From contig CM064690.1 of assembly GCA_032717465.1 (NCBI GenBank), positions 5,604,193 through 5,668,192 on the forward strand: 64,000 bases of DNA, in the 5' to 3' direction. Source of the DNA: Coenobita brevimanus (taxonomy: Eukaryota > Arthropoda > Malacostraca > Decapoda > Coenobitidae). The notes below the pieces were generated by a model. It was not told the origin of the DNA. It saw nothing but the letters and a program-made list of their open reading frames with translations, and searched no databases. Positions 31,996 through 45,334 of the stretch are shown here, one piece after another. A program made the translations under genes and the position numbers. Position 1 is the first letter of the stretch, and every line of letters begins with the position of its first letter.

Positions 31996-34192
31996 GCCAG
32001 GATGTGGGGTGTGGTAGCTGGGCAGCATGTGAGTATTTTTAGGGCCTTGTTCTGTATGGTCTGTAGAGTGTTGTAGTGTGTTTTGGTGAGGTTAGAAGCC
32101 CAGGCAGGGCTTGCATAATTCATCACTGTACGTATGTATTGTTTGTATACTGTGGTGATGGTTTCTTTGTTGTGTCCGAATGCTTCAGGTGGCAAGTGAT
32201 CTCCAGGCATTGAGTCTTGCGTTATTTTATTTTTAATGTTTGTGATGTGTTGTTTAAATGACATTGATGTATTGAATGTTAAGCCGGGGTACACACACGC
32301 GGTTGAACACCGTATCGTAACAAGGCCGTGTTGGGCCACTCACGATACGGGTAACAAGGTGTGGAAATGATGAGTCTGTAATCGAACCTCGTCAAGGTCA
32401 GCGAACTGTCATGCGTCCCACCTCTAACAGTCGGAGTCAGTCCGTGTGTGGAGGTTGTTCTCACAATGGCAAGTTTACCTGTCGCAGCTGCCGCGTATAT
32501 TTATATACATTATCATACAGTGAAGAGGAGAAAGGAAAGTAAATGGGGGCAGTCACAGTGGTACATTACTCTAAAAACCTGTGTTATATATTTTTTTGTT
32601 TAGGGACCAGCCTCATACTGATTACTGAGCAGACTCGGCATAGCGGCTGTACCCAGTTGATAGGTGTCGGACACACGTCCCGTCCACACATTGCGTAACC
32701 TCACCCTGTAACATTCTTTGATGCGACGCGCAAAAACCGACAATTGGTGGATCGGCAGCGAAGCTCAATGCATAACATATATGTTCGCTCGGGTGTCACC
32801 AGTGACATTACGAGGTCCCGTTCACACAGGCGTTTTTGTTACACGACGGGGTTACGTTACGATGTTCTGTTCGCGTGTGTGTACCCGCTTTACACCAAGG
32901 ATTTTGTGTTTGTGTGTGTGGTAGGGGAGTGTTGTTTATGGTGAGGTGTGGCATGTGAATGTTCTGTTGTCCAGTTTGAGAGAAGCGTCACTGTAGATTT
33001 GGCTGGGGCTAGTTTGAGCCTGTTTGTGGTGAACCATTCGTGCAGTGTGTTGAGGTAAGGTTGAATGATGTGTGCAGCTGTGTTTGCGTTTTGGTGCGTA
33101 TTGTTATATCATCTGCATAGCAAGTTATGTGTATCTGTGGTGCTGTGGGGTGTGGGTACGTCGTGCATGTATAGCTTAAAGAGTGTACGGGTCAGAAGAC
33201 TGGACCGGCAAATGTTACATGTGCACATCTGTCTGCTAAGTAGTTTGCCAGCCATCGTTTTCTTATTGTGCATGTTTGAGTATTTTGTTTATGGTGAGGC
33301 TGTGGCGGGGGATGGCATCAAAAGCTTTGCTAATGTCTAGTGTGATTAGGGATTGTTCTGTGTGGTGGCCTAGCTTGAATTCATGCCATCGAAAAACTCT
33401 CTGTGTAAGGGTTCAAAGAAGTGGTGTTTGGTGGAGTGTAGTGGCCTAAAGCCATGATGTGACTGGGTTAGGGGAATGTGAGGTGTGACTAGTTGTAGTG
33501 TCAGTCGTTCAGTGACTTAAGAAGGGGTGCAGAGGAGTGTGATGGGGCGATGTGGACGAGGGTAATGTAGGGTCTTTGTTGGGTTTAGGGTTAGTGATGA
33601 TATTGCCATGCTTCAAGATGTTGGGTATTATGTTGTATGAGTAGCTGTTGTTTGATATGTTATGAGTGCTTGTATGGCTTGTGGTTATAGGTGTTTTAGG
33701 TGATTGTTGCTTATGTTGTCTGGTCCACCTGCAGATGAGTGCTTGAGGTTGTTAATGACGTGCTTCGTCTGGTTATAAGTGAATGGTGCGTAGTCTGAGT
33801 TTGTGGGGAACTGTCGCTTACGTCGGATGATACGCCGGTCTTTGGGATGGTGGTTTAGATGGCTGACTTGTGAAAAGTGATTGATGACAGTGCTTGTTCT
33901 TTGAGGGTATGGTGTCTCTTTGTTGTGATGACAGCGTGTGATTGTGTGGTGTTGCTGTTGGAAAGTGTGATGCTGTTTAGTGTTTCGTAGACTTTGCTGA
34001 TGTTTGTTTTGCGGTCAAGTGTTTGGAGGTAATTTTTCCAGTTTAGTGCTTGCTGTTCTGATATTTTATTGTTTATTTGAGTGTTGAGGTCTTGCATTTG
34101 TATTTGTTGTACGGTGTCTTGTGTATGGAGTGTTGGGGAGTGTCGCAGTGTGTCCCGTTGTCTGATGAGGCCTTGAATTTCTGGTGTGAAGT
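31996..34192 (-). pseudogene. Jockey-like LINE, composite copy C (extended 5' side)
   Basis: Collinear with copies A and B, but reaches ~105 bp further on the 5' side of the LINE (34088-34192, encoding FTPEIQGLIRQRDTLRH and HTQDTVQQIQM). That segment is missing from A and B at the same point, so those two share a deletion. It has the same Harbinger-like insertion and more small frameshifts in the RT part. Dead. Confidence 0.85.
32282..32889 (+). mobile_element. PIF/Harbinger-like non-autonomous element, copy C
   Basis: TTA at 32279-32281 and 32890-32892. Left end AGCCGGGGTACACACACGCG; right end GCGTGTGTGTACCCGCT. Because all three composites carry the element at the same LINE position, the insertion came before amplification. 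Confidence 0.8.
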
Positions 34193-34545
34193 ACACATGT
34201 ATCCATGGCATGTGCACATAATGATCCATTAACTCTACGTCTGTATGTATGTATATAGTGTTACGTGCACATGATCCAATAACTGGTTATTTATGTACCG
34301 TATGTATAATTGTATGCCATGTGCACATACCAATCCATCAACATTGGTTACACATGTATGTATGTGTCATGTGCATACGATCCATTAATTTTAGTAATGT
34401 ATGTATGTCATGTGTACACAATGATCCCTTACCTTTGGTTATGTCTATATATGTGTCATGTGCACCCTTACCTTTGGTTACGTATAGATGTATGTATGCA
34501 AGAATGTATGCATGTATGTAATCATGTATCTATGAATGTGTATGT
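34193..34545 (+). repeat. CATGTGCAC-type satellite, composite copy C
   Basis: Begins like the other two copies but includes two extra satellite units around 34255-34330. Similarity to copies A and B ends at ~34545. Confidence 0.8.
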
Positions 34546-34590
34546 AGTTTTACCGATAAGAAAATAGAAAAATATACATATATGTAATAT

Positions 34591-34873
34591 GTACACTCGC
34601 TGCAGAGAGTATCGGTGCACTGTGGGTCCGATGTCATCGGGAATGATTCGACCATGTGGCAGTGATAGCCCGTTAAGACCTGTATATATTATAACATTGA
34701 CGGCCATTGCCTACTCATTATGAAGGACATAAGAGGTATCTGATACAGCAGTCATCTATCGGCAGAGATGCCTGCGTGTGGGAGGAGAGAACCGCAATTT
34801 CCAGTTTCCTTTGTTCAGTGTGTCATAATATTTAACACATATTCTGCACCGATACTTTCTGGAGCGAGTGTAC
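34591..34873. mobile_element. 283-bp MITE with 29-bp terminal inverted repeats
   Basis: 34591-34619 (GTACACTCGCTGCAGAGAGT then ATCGGTGCA) and 34845-34873 are inverse with 2 mismatches. The interior is non-coding. If the ends are CACTCGC...GCGAGTG, the element is flanked by TA on both sides, as for Tc1/mariner; the outer ATG/CAT also pair, so the boundary is uncertain by a few bases. Confidence 0.75.
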
Positions 34874-35310
34874 ATGTTGTAATGACACAATACACATGTA
34901 TCAATAAATTCACATACAAAATGCATTACAGTACATAACATATATATGTATCATTAGCATAAACCTGAAAACGCACGTACAATAAATGCCAACTATCATT
35001 CACTCAGGGTAGACGGCTGCGTTCGCTGGACAGCCATGTTGACATTCCATGATTGTTCAACAAGGGTTAATTGGGGCCTTGTTGCCCCTAATTCATAATG
35101 CAATACAAATGACTCACATTCCACTAATCTGTTATAGTTCCTGTTTAGAATTTAGTCCAAACTAGTACTAATGGCACCATTTCTTTACTAGTTTTGGGTA
35201 GATATATCAAGGATGTCTTATATTTACATTTCCATATGGTTTAATTTGTACTGATAAAATGTAGTCTTGTATTTTTGGTATAATTTTCTTCCCTAGGGTT
35301 AACTCTGGTT
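34874..35310. other. Unassigned stretch
   Basis: Includes GGGTTAATTGGGGCCTTG followed by TTGCCCCTAATT (~35067-35092), which could pair. No gene is seen. Confidence 0.4.
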
Positions 35311-35890
35311 AGCCTATGTATGTATGTATGTCATGTGCACATGATCCATTACCTATGGTTACGTACTATGTATGCATGTATGTAGTGTCATGTGCACATA
35401 ATCCATTACCATTATGTATGTATCTATCTATGTGTCATGTGCACATAATGATCCCTTGACTTCGGTTGTCTCTATATATGCATGTACGTATTTATATGTA
35501 GTCATGTGCATATGATCCAATAACTTTATGTACGTATGTACGAACCGCACATAATGATCCACTGACTGATTACGTCTGTATGTATCTAAGTAGTGTATAA
35601 CGATCCATTACCCCTGGTTAGGTATGTATGTACGTATGCAGTCATGTGCACATAATCCATTACTTTGGGTTACTTATGTCATGTGCATATGACCTTTGGT
35701 TACGTATATATGTACGTAAATATGTATGTATGTAGTCATGTACACTTAGTGATCCATTACCTTTGGCCACGTATGTATGTATGTAGGTAGGCAGGTTGGT
35801 AGTCATTGTACATAACGATCCATTACCTTTGGTTACGAATGAATGTATCCTGTATATGTATGTAGTATCATGTGCACATAAGCCATTAAG
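35311..35890 (+). repeat. CATGTGCAC-type satellite, forward block
   Basis: About ten units of roughly 55-65 bp: GTATGTATGTATGT, TCATGTGCACATAATGATCC, ATTACCTTTGGTTACGT. ATGTGCACAT is itself a palindrome. The block is the forward arm of a large inverted arrangement with 36380-37960. Confidence 0.85.
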
Positions 35891-36379
35891 CTGATAAGGG
35901 CGATAACCTTATAACCTTATATTTGTCACTTTAGATAAGTACAAGCAATATGCGCAAATTAGACATCAGGAATGACTAATGAACTCAGTAATAGCTCACT
36001 GTGGCACGACGATAACAAGCCACTCCATTGGCCAGTTCTTGCCGCCCATGACACACATAATTAACCGTAAAAAGTTATTTAAATGAAGCATGACAACAAA
36101 TATTTCATTATTTCATAACACTGTAAAGTTTTTAAGAATTACTACATTCAGACGAGAGTAAGCCAGCCTGAGTCAGTCACGTTATGAGGATTGTTTCGAA
36201 ACTGTAGCACGCTGGACGCCTGAGTGCAGAGCGAATTGGTTACTCAGTTGTCAGTGAGATGTGCACCACAGCACGACGAGGTGATGGAGCGGGTGGCCTC
36301 GTGTCATCTGTCCGCAGTTGTACGTTGTCGTTTTTTAAAGGCTCCAACATGCTTGCATGTGTCGGCCTTGGTGACAAAC
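35891..36379. other. Central ~490-bp spacer of the satellite inversion
   Basis: Unique-looking sequence between the forward and reverse satellite blocks, including CCTTATAACCTTATA and GCACGACGA elements near both sides (36004 and 36272). No open frame of note. Confidence 0.5.
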
Positions 36380-37545
36380 ATACATACATAACCAGTTAAT
36401 TGAACATTATGCACACGTGACACTACATACATACATATACATACATACGTAACCAAAGTTAATGGCTCATTATGTGCATGCATACGTAACTACACTACAT
36501 ACATACATACATACATACGTAACTACACTACATACATACATAAACATACATGCATACGTAACCACACTACATACATACATATACATACATGCATACGTAA
36601 CTACACTACATACATACATATACATACATGCATACGTAACTACACTACACACATACATATACATACAAGCATACGTAACTACACTACATACATACATATA
36701 CATACATGCATACGTAACTACACTACATACATACATATACATACATGCATACGTAACCACACTACATACATACATATACATACATGCATACGTAACTACA
36801 CTACATACATACATATACATACATGCATACGTAACTACACTACATACATACATATACATACATGCATACATAACCACATTACATACATACATATACATAC
36901 ATGCATACGTAACTACACTACATACATACATATACATACATGCATACGTAACTACACTACATACATACATATACATACATGCATACGTAACCACACTACA
37001 TACATACATATACATACATGCATACGTAACCACACTACATACATACATATACATACATGCATACGTAACTACACTACATACATACATATACATACATGCA
37101 TACGTAACTACACTACATACATACGTAACTACACTACATACATACATATACATACATGCATACGTAACTACACTACATACATACATATACATACATGCAT
37201 ACGTAACTACACTACATACATACATGCATACGTAACTACACTACATACATACGTAACTACACTACATACATACATATACATACATGCATACGTAACTACA
37301 TACATACGTAGCTACACTACATACATACATATACATACATGCATACGTAACTACACTACATACATACATATACATACATGCATACGTAACTACACTACAT
37401 ACATACATATACATACATGCATACGTAACTACACTACATACATACATATACATACATGCATACGTAACTACACTACATACATACATATACATACATGCAT
37501 ACGTAACCACATTACATACATACATGCATACGTAACCCAAGTTAA
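36380..37545 (-). repeat. 39-bp minisatellite within the reverse satellite block
   Basis: Roughly 26 units of CATACGTAACTACACTACAT then ACATACATATACATACATG; 39 bp per unit. Because 39 is a multiple of three, all frames repeat every 13 codons (for example HAYVTTLHTYIYI) and stay open for ~257 codons on both strands. The repeat is a shortened version of the satellite unit in reverse orientation, lacking the GTGCAC part. A few units are cut short (near 37110 and 37230). Confidence 0.95.
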
Positions 37546-37965
37546 TGGCTCATTATGTGCACATGACACTATACATTTGTACATACATACGTAACCAAAG
37601 GTAATGGATCGTTATGTACACATGACCCTACCTACATACATACATAACCACCAAAGTCAGTGGATAAATATGTACACATGACACTAAATACGTATGTGCG
37701 TATATACATGTATACATCATACATACCGGTACGTGACCAAAGGTAATGGATCATTATGTACACATGACTACATATATACATATACATACACATAATCAAA
37801 GGAAATGGATCATTATGTGCACGACTACATACATATTTACATACATACGTAACCAAAGGTAATGAGTCTCCATAAGTAACCAAAAGTAATGGATTTGGTG
37901 CACATGACACTGCATACATACGTACATACATAACCATGTGCACATGATTTATTAACTTTGGCTAC
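37546..37965 (-). repeat. CATGTGCAC-type satellite, reverse block
   Basis: Units of CATACGTAACCAAAGGTAAT then GGATCATTATGTACACATGA, the reverse complement of the block at 35311-35890. Confidence 0.85.
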
Positions 37966-38035
37966 GTTTGAATGTGTGTGTACTACAGGTGTTGGACATC
38001 ACTCATGGTGCCAAACTTGGTGAAATGGAGTATAT

Positions 38036-38410
38036 ATAGTAACACATTCTGATCTTTGAGTAACACATGATTAACAATTTCCGATCATTTCAGTAACAAA
38101 TTATTAACATATTACAATCTTTTGAGTGACATTATTAACACATTCCAATCACTGAGTAACACATCAACACATTCCAGTCTTTTCAGTAACATAGTGACAC
38201 ATCCCAGTCTTTTCAGTAACACACCTGTAAAACGTTCTGATCCTTTCAGTAACAGTATATATTAACACACTGATCTTTTGAGTAACACAGTAAGGTACAG
38301 TACAAGTAACATGCTAGTAACACATTCTGATCTCTGAATAACACTAATAACACACGCCGATCTCCTGAGTAGCACTGTCGTAACACACTGTTCTTCTGCC
38401 CCCATCTGCA
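38036..38410. repeat. Degenerate ~30-bp tandem repeat (AGTAACAC)
   Basis: CAGTAACA or GAGTAACAC recurs near 38058, 38090, 38155, 38188, 38215, 38249 and 38280, followed by TTAACACATTCYGATC-like sequence. Confidence 0.7.
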
Positions 38411-38870
38411 TAACACACTCCAACACGTAATCATGTACCTGTAAGTGATGGCAACAATTAGTCGGGTAGGGGCAAGTATATACTGACGCTGTTTTCAGAA
38501 GAGTAAACCCCCGCTTTCCCAAACCCCACTAGACCAGATACCAGGTTTAAACTCCCACATACATGTACTGAAGCTGTTTTTACTACACTAAACCCTCGCT
38601 ACACCAGACATGGGATTTAATGGATGCTTTGAGATCCCTGGACAAACCATTGTACATACCAGATATCCTGTTAAATGGGACAAACCAAGTGGACCAACTG
38701 AACGACTCTGGGCCCACCGGACACTTTTTTATCATTTAACATACACTACCAATGACATGGGACGTAGGGCACACTGATGCTGGAGGCGGTTCTTCCCAGC
38801 ATTTGGGCTAGTCATGAAAAGCAATGCAAGGCTGTGAAATTATGGGCCAAGTCAGTGTAAAATGGACATA
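38411..38870. other. Unassigned stretch
   Basis: AAACCC and CACTAAACCCTCGCTACACC words occur twice around 38510 and 38590, suggesting a weak ~75-bp duplication. No gene is seen. Confidence 0.4.

Positions 38871-38874
<4 letters not shown>

Positions 38875-38957
<83 letters not shown>
38875..38957. repeat. (TA)n-(CA)n compound microsatellite
   Basis: TA tract to 38936, then CA to 38957. Confidence 0.96.
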
Positions 38958-39104
38958 GTATGCACAGAAAATACAAAATTATCACACCATGCTTTGCTGT
39001 AGTGATTTTTTTTTTTTTTAATGAAACAATCATTTTAGGATGTCACCCTTATTATATCATCAAATGACAAGATAATCCAAGTACCTCTTATGACTAAACC
39101 TTTA

Positions 39105-39310
39105 AGTAACATCACCAAGTATTGTCACCAAGCATATACTGTAATGTCACCAAGTATTATGTCACCAAGCATATACTGTAATGTCACCAAGCATATACTG
39201 GTACTTCGTCACCAAGTATTGTCACCAAGCATATACTGTACTTCGTCACCAAGTATTATGTCACCAAGCATATACTGGTACTTAGTCACCAAGCATAGAT
39301 TTTAATGCCA
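39105..39310. repeat. Tandem repeat of CACCAAGCATATACTG units
   Basis: GTCACCAAGCATATACTG(G)TA alternates with GTCACCAAGTATT(AT) through about nine half-units of 17-22 bp. Confidence 0.85.
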
Positions 39311-39429
39311 ACAACCATTTTATAATGCCACTAAGTAATTGTGTTACTAAACAAACACTGTCAAAAATTGCAGCTTTCAGCTAGAGTGATCTTCATTCAT
39401 ATGCTTCTAGCAGCTCTAAAATATGGTCA

Positions 39430-39610
39430 TAGTGAGGGAGGCCTTCATGTGGTGGCGCTGATGTAACTGGGTGCTTCTACTGCCCACCCACACAAACATC
39501 CCCCAACTATCTCCCAAACATTAGTCGTACCCTGCGGGAGAACAATTTCAACACCCCTCTACTCATCTTTCAAACAACGGTTGTGGGCTGCAGGAACGCA
39601 ATTTCAGGCT
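39430..39610 (-). repeat. Dispersed repeat R1, diverged minus-strand copy
   Basis: CCTTCATGTGGTGGCGCTGA, then TAACTGGGTG and GGGCTGCAGGAA follow the order of the minus-strand R1 copies at 45345 and 49088, with substitutions and an expanded middle. Confidence 0.55.
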
Positions 39611-39619
39611 TAGGCCCTC

Positions 39620-40345
39620 AGCCACTATATTCCTTCTTACTACTTTCTTTCCTTCCAATCTCTTTACTTTCCCCTCCCTATCCTTCATTCCTTCACCGCT
39701 TCCTTCTTTCCTTCCAGGCTATTTACCATCCTCCTTATCTCCTTCATTCTTTCTTTTCTTCGTTCTCCCCTTTCTTCCTTTTTTCCTTTCTTCCTCCATT
39801 CCATCTATCCTCCCTTACTGCCGCCCTCATTTCTATTCTTGCTTGTTTTCTTCCTTGCTTCTTTGCTTCCTTCCATGTGCGCTTTCATTTTTCATCTACT
39901 CCTTCTTCCATCCCTTCATGCGTCCTTCCTTCTTTCATTCCATATAACTTCTTCCACTACTTCCTTAACATTCTCATTCTTTCTTTTCCTTCTACCTTCC
40001 GACCTTCCTTCCTATCTTCTTACTCCTTCTGCCTCCTTCTTTCTTCATTTCATGTGACATTTCTTCATTTTATCCATTTTCTAGTCCAAGCTTCATCCTG
40101 TCGTTCATGACTTTTTCCTTTCTTACTCACCTAGTTCGTTCCCTCTTCCTTATTCCCTCCATTTTCCTTTCCGTCCTTCCTTCCTTCCCACTTTCCTTCC
40201 TTCCACCTTCATCTTATTTTTTCTCTCTTGTCGATTACATATTATTTCCCTTCCTTTTTCTTCCCTTCCTCCTGCCCTCCCTCCTTCGTTCCTTCCTTTC
40301 TTACTTCCTTCGATCCTTACCTCCCTCCAGCTATTTGCCCGGTGC
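39620..40345. repeat. CCTT/CTTC-rich pyrimidine block
   Basis: Imperfect TTCC tetranucleotide-rich sequence. Ser/Leu/Phe-rich frames are compositional. Confidence 0.85.
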
Positions 40346-40398
40346 TATAATATAGACAAATTGGGTTACCATTATTATCATAACTTACACCCTCCCAC

Positions 40399-40400
<2 letters not shown>

Positions 40401-40456
<56 letters not shown>

Positions 40457-40605
40457 TGTGTTCCTTTCTCCCCACCCATATCCTGCTCCATTTTTTACTT
40501 TAGCTACCCCTTGTCTTTTCTTTCTCTGTCCTCTTCTCTCCCTCCATTCCTCTCATTCTTTTCCCCTTCCTTCCTCCCCCCCCCTCTCTCTCTCTCTCTC
40601 TCTGT
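40401..40605. repeat. (CT)n microsatellite and CT-rich block
   Basis: Pure CT tract to 40453, then CT-rich to a second tract at ~40579-40604. Confidence 0.95.
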
Positions 40606-40689
40606 CACTAGAATTAAGGTTCTCTACCGGTACAAGACATACAGTAGAGTAGCTAGATTTTCCCCGGCATGAAACAGACAGCAAAACCA

Positions 40690-42767
<2,078 letters not shown>

Positions 42768-42794
42768 ATTGACGAGATGATTTTCTTAAAAGTT

Positions 42795-43260
42795 TATCTG
42801 CATTCATCTGATGGAACTGGACAACTACCACAGCTTGATTTCTAAGTCGTGGTTACATGCAATTCATTGACCATTACTGTAATTATGAGATAGAAATGAG
42901 TCTCCTTGGTAATTAGTTAAATCAGTCCTCCAATCTAACTACACCAGGCCACCAACTGAGCTGTAAGAAATTAGGGATCTTTGTTAGGTTTGAGTAAACG
43001 CGCTATAGATGACTCCCGTAGATAGAATAAAATTATCTGGTTGTAGCCTAAGTTAAATATAAACGACGTACATGAGCTGAAAGAGCAGAAAACAGTAACC
43101 AAGGAGATTCATTCCTACCTCATAACTAAGGATCATCGATGTCATGCAACCACGACCTACAAGGCTGTTCAAGTTATGAGAGTAATTCAGTTTTGTTAGA
43201 TGAAAAGAGACAGGCTTTAGTAACCAAGGAGACTTATTCCTGCCTGATAAGTAGAGCGCC
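42795..43260. repeat. R2 fold-back: inverted ~120-bp arms in the unit head
   Basis: 42795-42935 (ATCTGATGGAACTGGACAAC to GAGTCTCCTTGGTAATTAG) is matched in reverse by 43080-43205 (AGTAACCAAGGAGATTCATT to CAGTTTTGTTAGATG), and a second, shorter reverse match follows at ~43213-43250. Each array copy has the same arrangement. A palindromic non-autonomous element is a plausible origin. Confidence 0.7.
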
Positions 43261-43588
43261 TAGATATCATAAAACCGTGAGTTCCATTCTATAATTCTTT
43301 AACATAACTTGGCCTAGATTATCGTCATTTTGTGGCTCATATTACGTAGCTCAGCAGTAGAAAAAGGCAGTACTATGGCTCAGCGTCCTTTCCATAATAC
43401 TTCTTCATGACTAGCATCATATTCAGTTATAATTTGCTACAACACAGAATTCGAGCAAGAAAAATGATCAGAAAAGAGTTTTAAGCCAAATAGGAGTAAA
43501 AACAGTATAGTTACTCCTGACCTCATAATCAGTCCCGTTGACTCTTCAGTTATAATGTATGTAAAATATTTCCATCCAAGCTTTATAC

Positions 43589-43759
43589 ACACACCACAGA
43601 GCCAGTCAGGAGACAGGACGTGTGTGCTGGGCATTCCCCAGGTCCTGACCTCCCCACTTACTATAATTTTAATCAGCCCTTACACCACTGACCGGGCTAA
43701 TGCATGGCCCGGCCTGTACTATATGTGCAGGGAATCTTTCAACGAACGAAGATTTACAC
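43589..43759 (-). mobile_element. SINE-like element S2 inserted only in array copy 1
   Basis: Copies 2 and 3 read directly across the site (GATTTATACGGTTGGTAC at 47474 and 51222). In copy 1, ~171 bp are present between TTTATAC (43582-43588) and TTTACAC (43753-43759), a plausible 7-bp target duplication with one difference. The inserted sequence is the reverse complement of 4277-4446. This is strong evidence that the family moved as a unit. Confidence 0.8.
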
Positions 43760-44419
43760 ATTTGGTACTAGATCTTAAAAATTTTGAGGTTCATATTCAA
43801 CAAATAGGAATGAATTTTCGTGCTCGATATTCTTGCATGGGGATGGGGCGATCTTTTATTCTGCTAATTCCGTTATGTGCTAGTTAACGCAAGGTGTTTG
43901 AGACAGTGCTATGAATTTTTACTGTCTCAACCTTTATATGATCAGAACAAGTCTACCATCCTAACTAACGCCAGACGATTCCATTCTGTTGAGCAACACA
44001 CACGCACACACACACATGTCGTTGTCACCATTAATCACCTCATCGTAGGGAAAATACTTATGTTCTGTTCCACCTAACGTCACATAAATCAGCTGGGCTG
44101 CTGAGTCACAGAAGCCCGTCAGTTTAATAATTATAATGATAGTGATCATAGTAATATTATAATGAATAATAATAATAAAATAATGATAATAATGAGTTCT
44201 GTACAACTTAGTTCATCCAATTTATTAACTCCCTCCTGGCAACGTCTATATTGATGACTCTCTCTCTCTCTCTCTCTCAACCACATAATCACTAAACCTC
44301 AATTAAAGTAACCAAAACAACAAAAAACACAGCTAAACCATTTACATTTTTATTGTTTTTTTCATTCCGGGTGCCGAGAAATGTGATTTTTTGTAAATTT
44401 TTAAGAGAGAGAGAGAGAG

Positions 44420-44458
<39 letters not shown>

Positions 44459-44986
44459 TAGGGAGTGGAAGCTGTGCCTCAAGAATTGCACCAGTTATTA
44501 GTATCCCTAGTTATACACATATAAAAAATGAATAAATATTGACAGCAGTAAAATATTACATTTTTTAGTATGACAATTATGTATGTGAAAGGATCCTCCC
44601 CCCCCCTCTCTCTCTGTATTGTTGACGTAAAAAGGAGGTAAAAAAAGACTTTTGGATCCAAAGGAAAATGAATGGAAAGGGAAGTCACTGAAAAGCTCTG
44701 TTGAACTGTCTGAGAGAGAGAGAGAGGAGGGGAAAGATTGTAACTATTGGAGGTAATACAAAGTGCGAGCAGTGAAGTATAAAAAAGTGAGCAAGGGAGA
44801 GGAGAGACAGGCAAAGTAAGCAAAGGACAGGAGAGGAAGAAGAGTGAGCGAGGAAGGTAAATAAAAAATACGAAGTGATTGATGGCTTAAAACCTTTCTT
44901 TGACCTGGAACCATTCTGTAAAACGAAGCCCAACCCTTCCCCCCACCCCCTCTCTCTCTTGTAATGGTTTTGTCATCTCTGTTCGG

Positions 44987-45043
<57 letters not shown>

Positions 45044-45334
45044 ACAAGGTAGGTATTCTCGAGTGAAGAAATTCAGTGATTCATTCACTCTCTCATTAAC
45101 TCATATACCCACCGTGTCCCATTCACTCGTTATCCCTGTCATTAACTCATGCATTGGCTGACTCACATACTCATTTTCTTTCACCCGTTCGCTCAATTCT
45201 CAGTACTGCTCGTTTAGTCATTCTTTCACTATTTCACCCAGGTTACTCACACACTCTGTCTCTCTCACGCTAAAACTAGTACCTTGCAACTCAAATTTTT
45301 CTCATCAATTTTATTCTCTCAGACCATTGGCGCG

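Noticed and set aside
36462..37235. 257-codon frame of HAYVTTLHTYIYI repeats
   Set aside because: The 39-bp unit gives open frames on both strands. No start context, flanking exon or conservation is evident.
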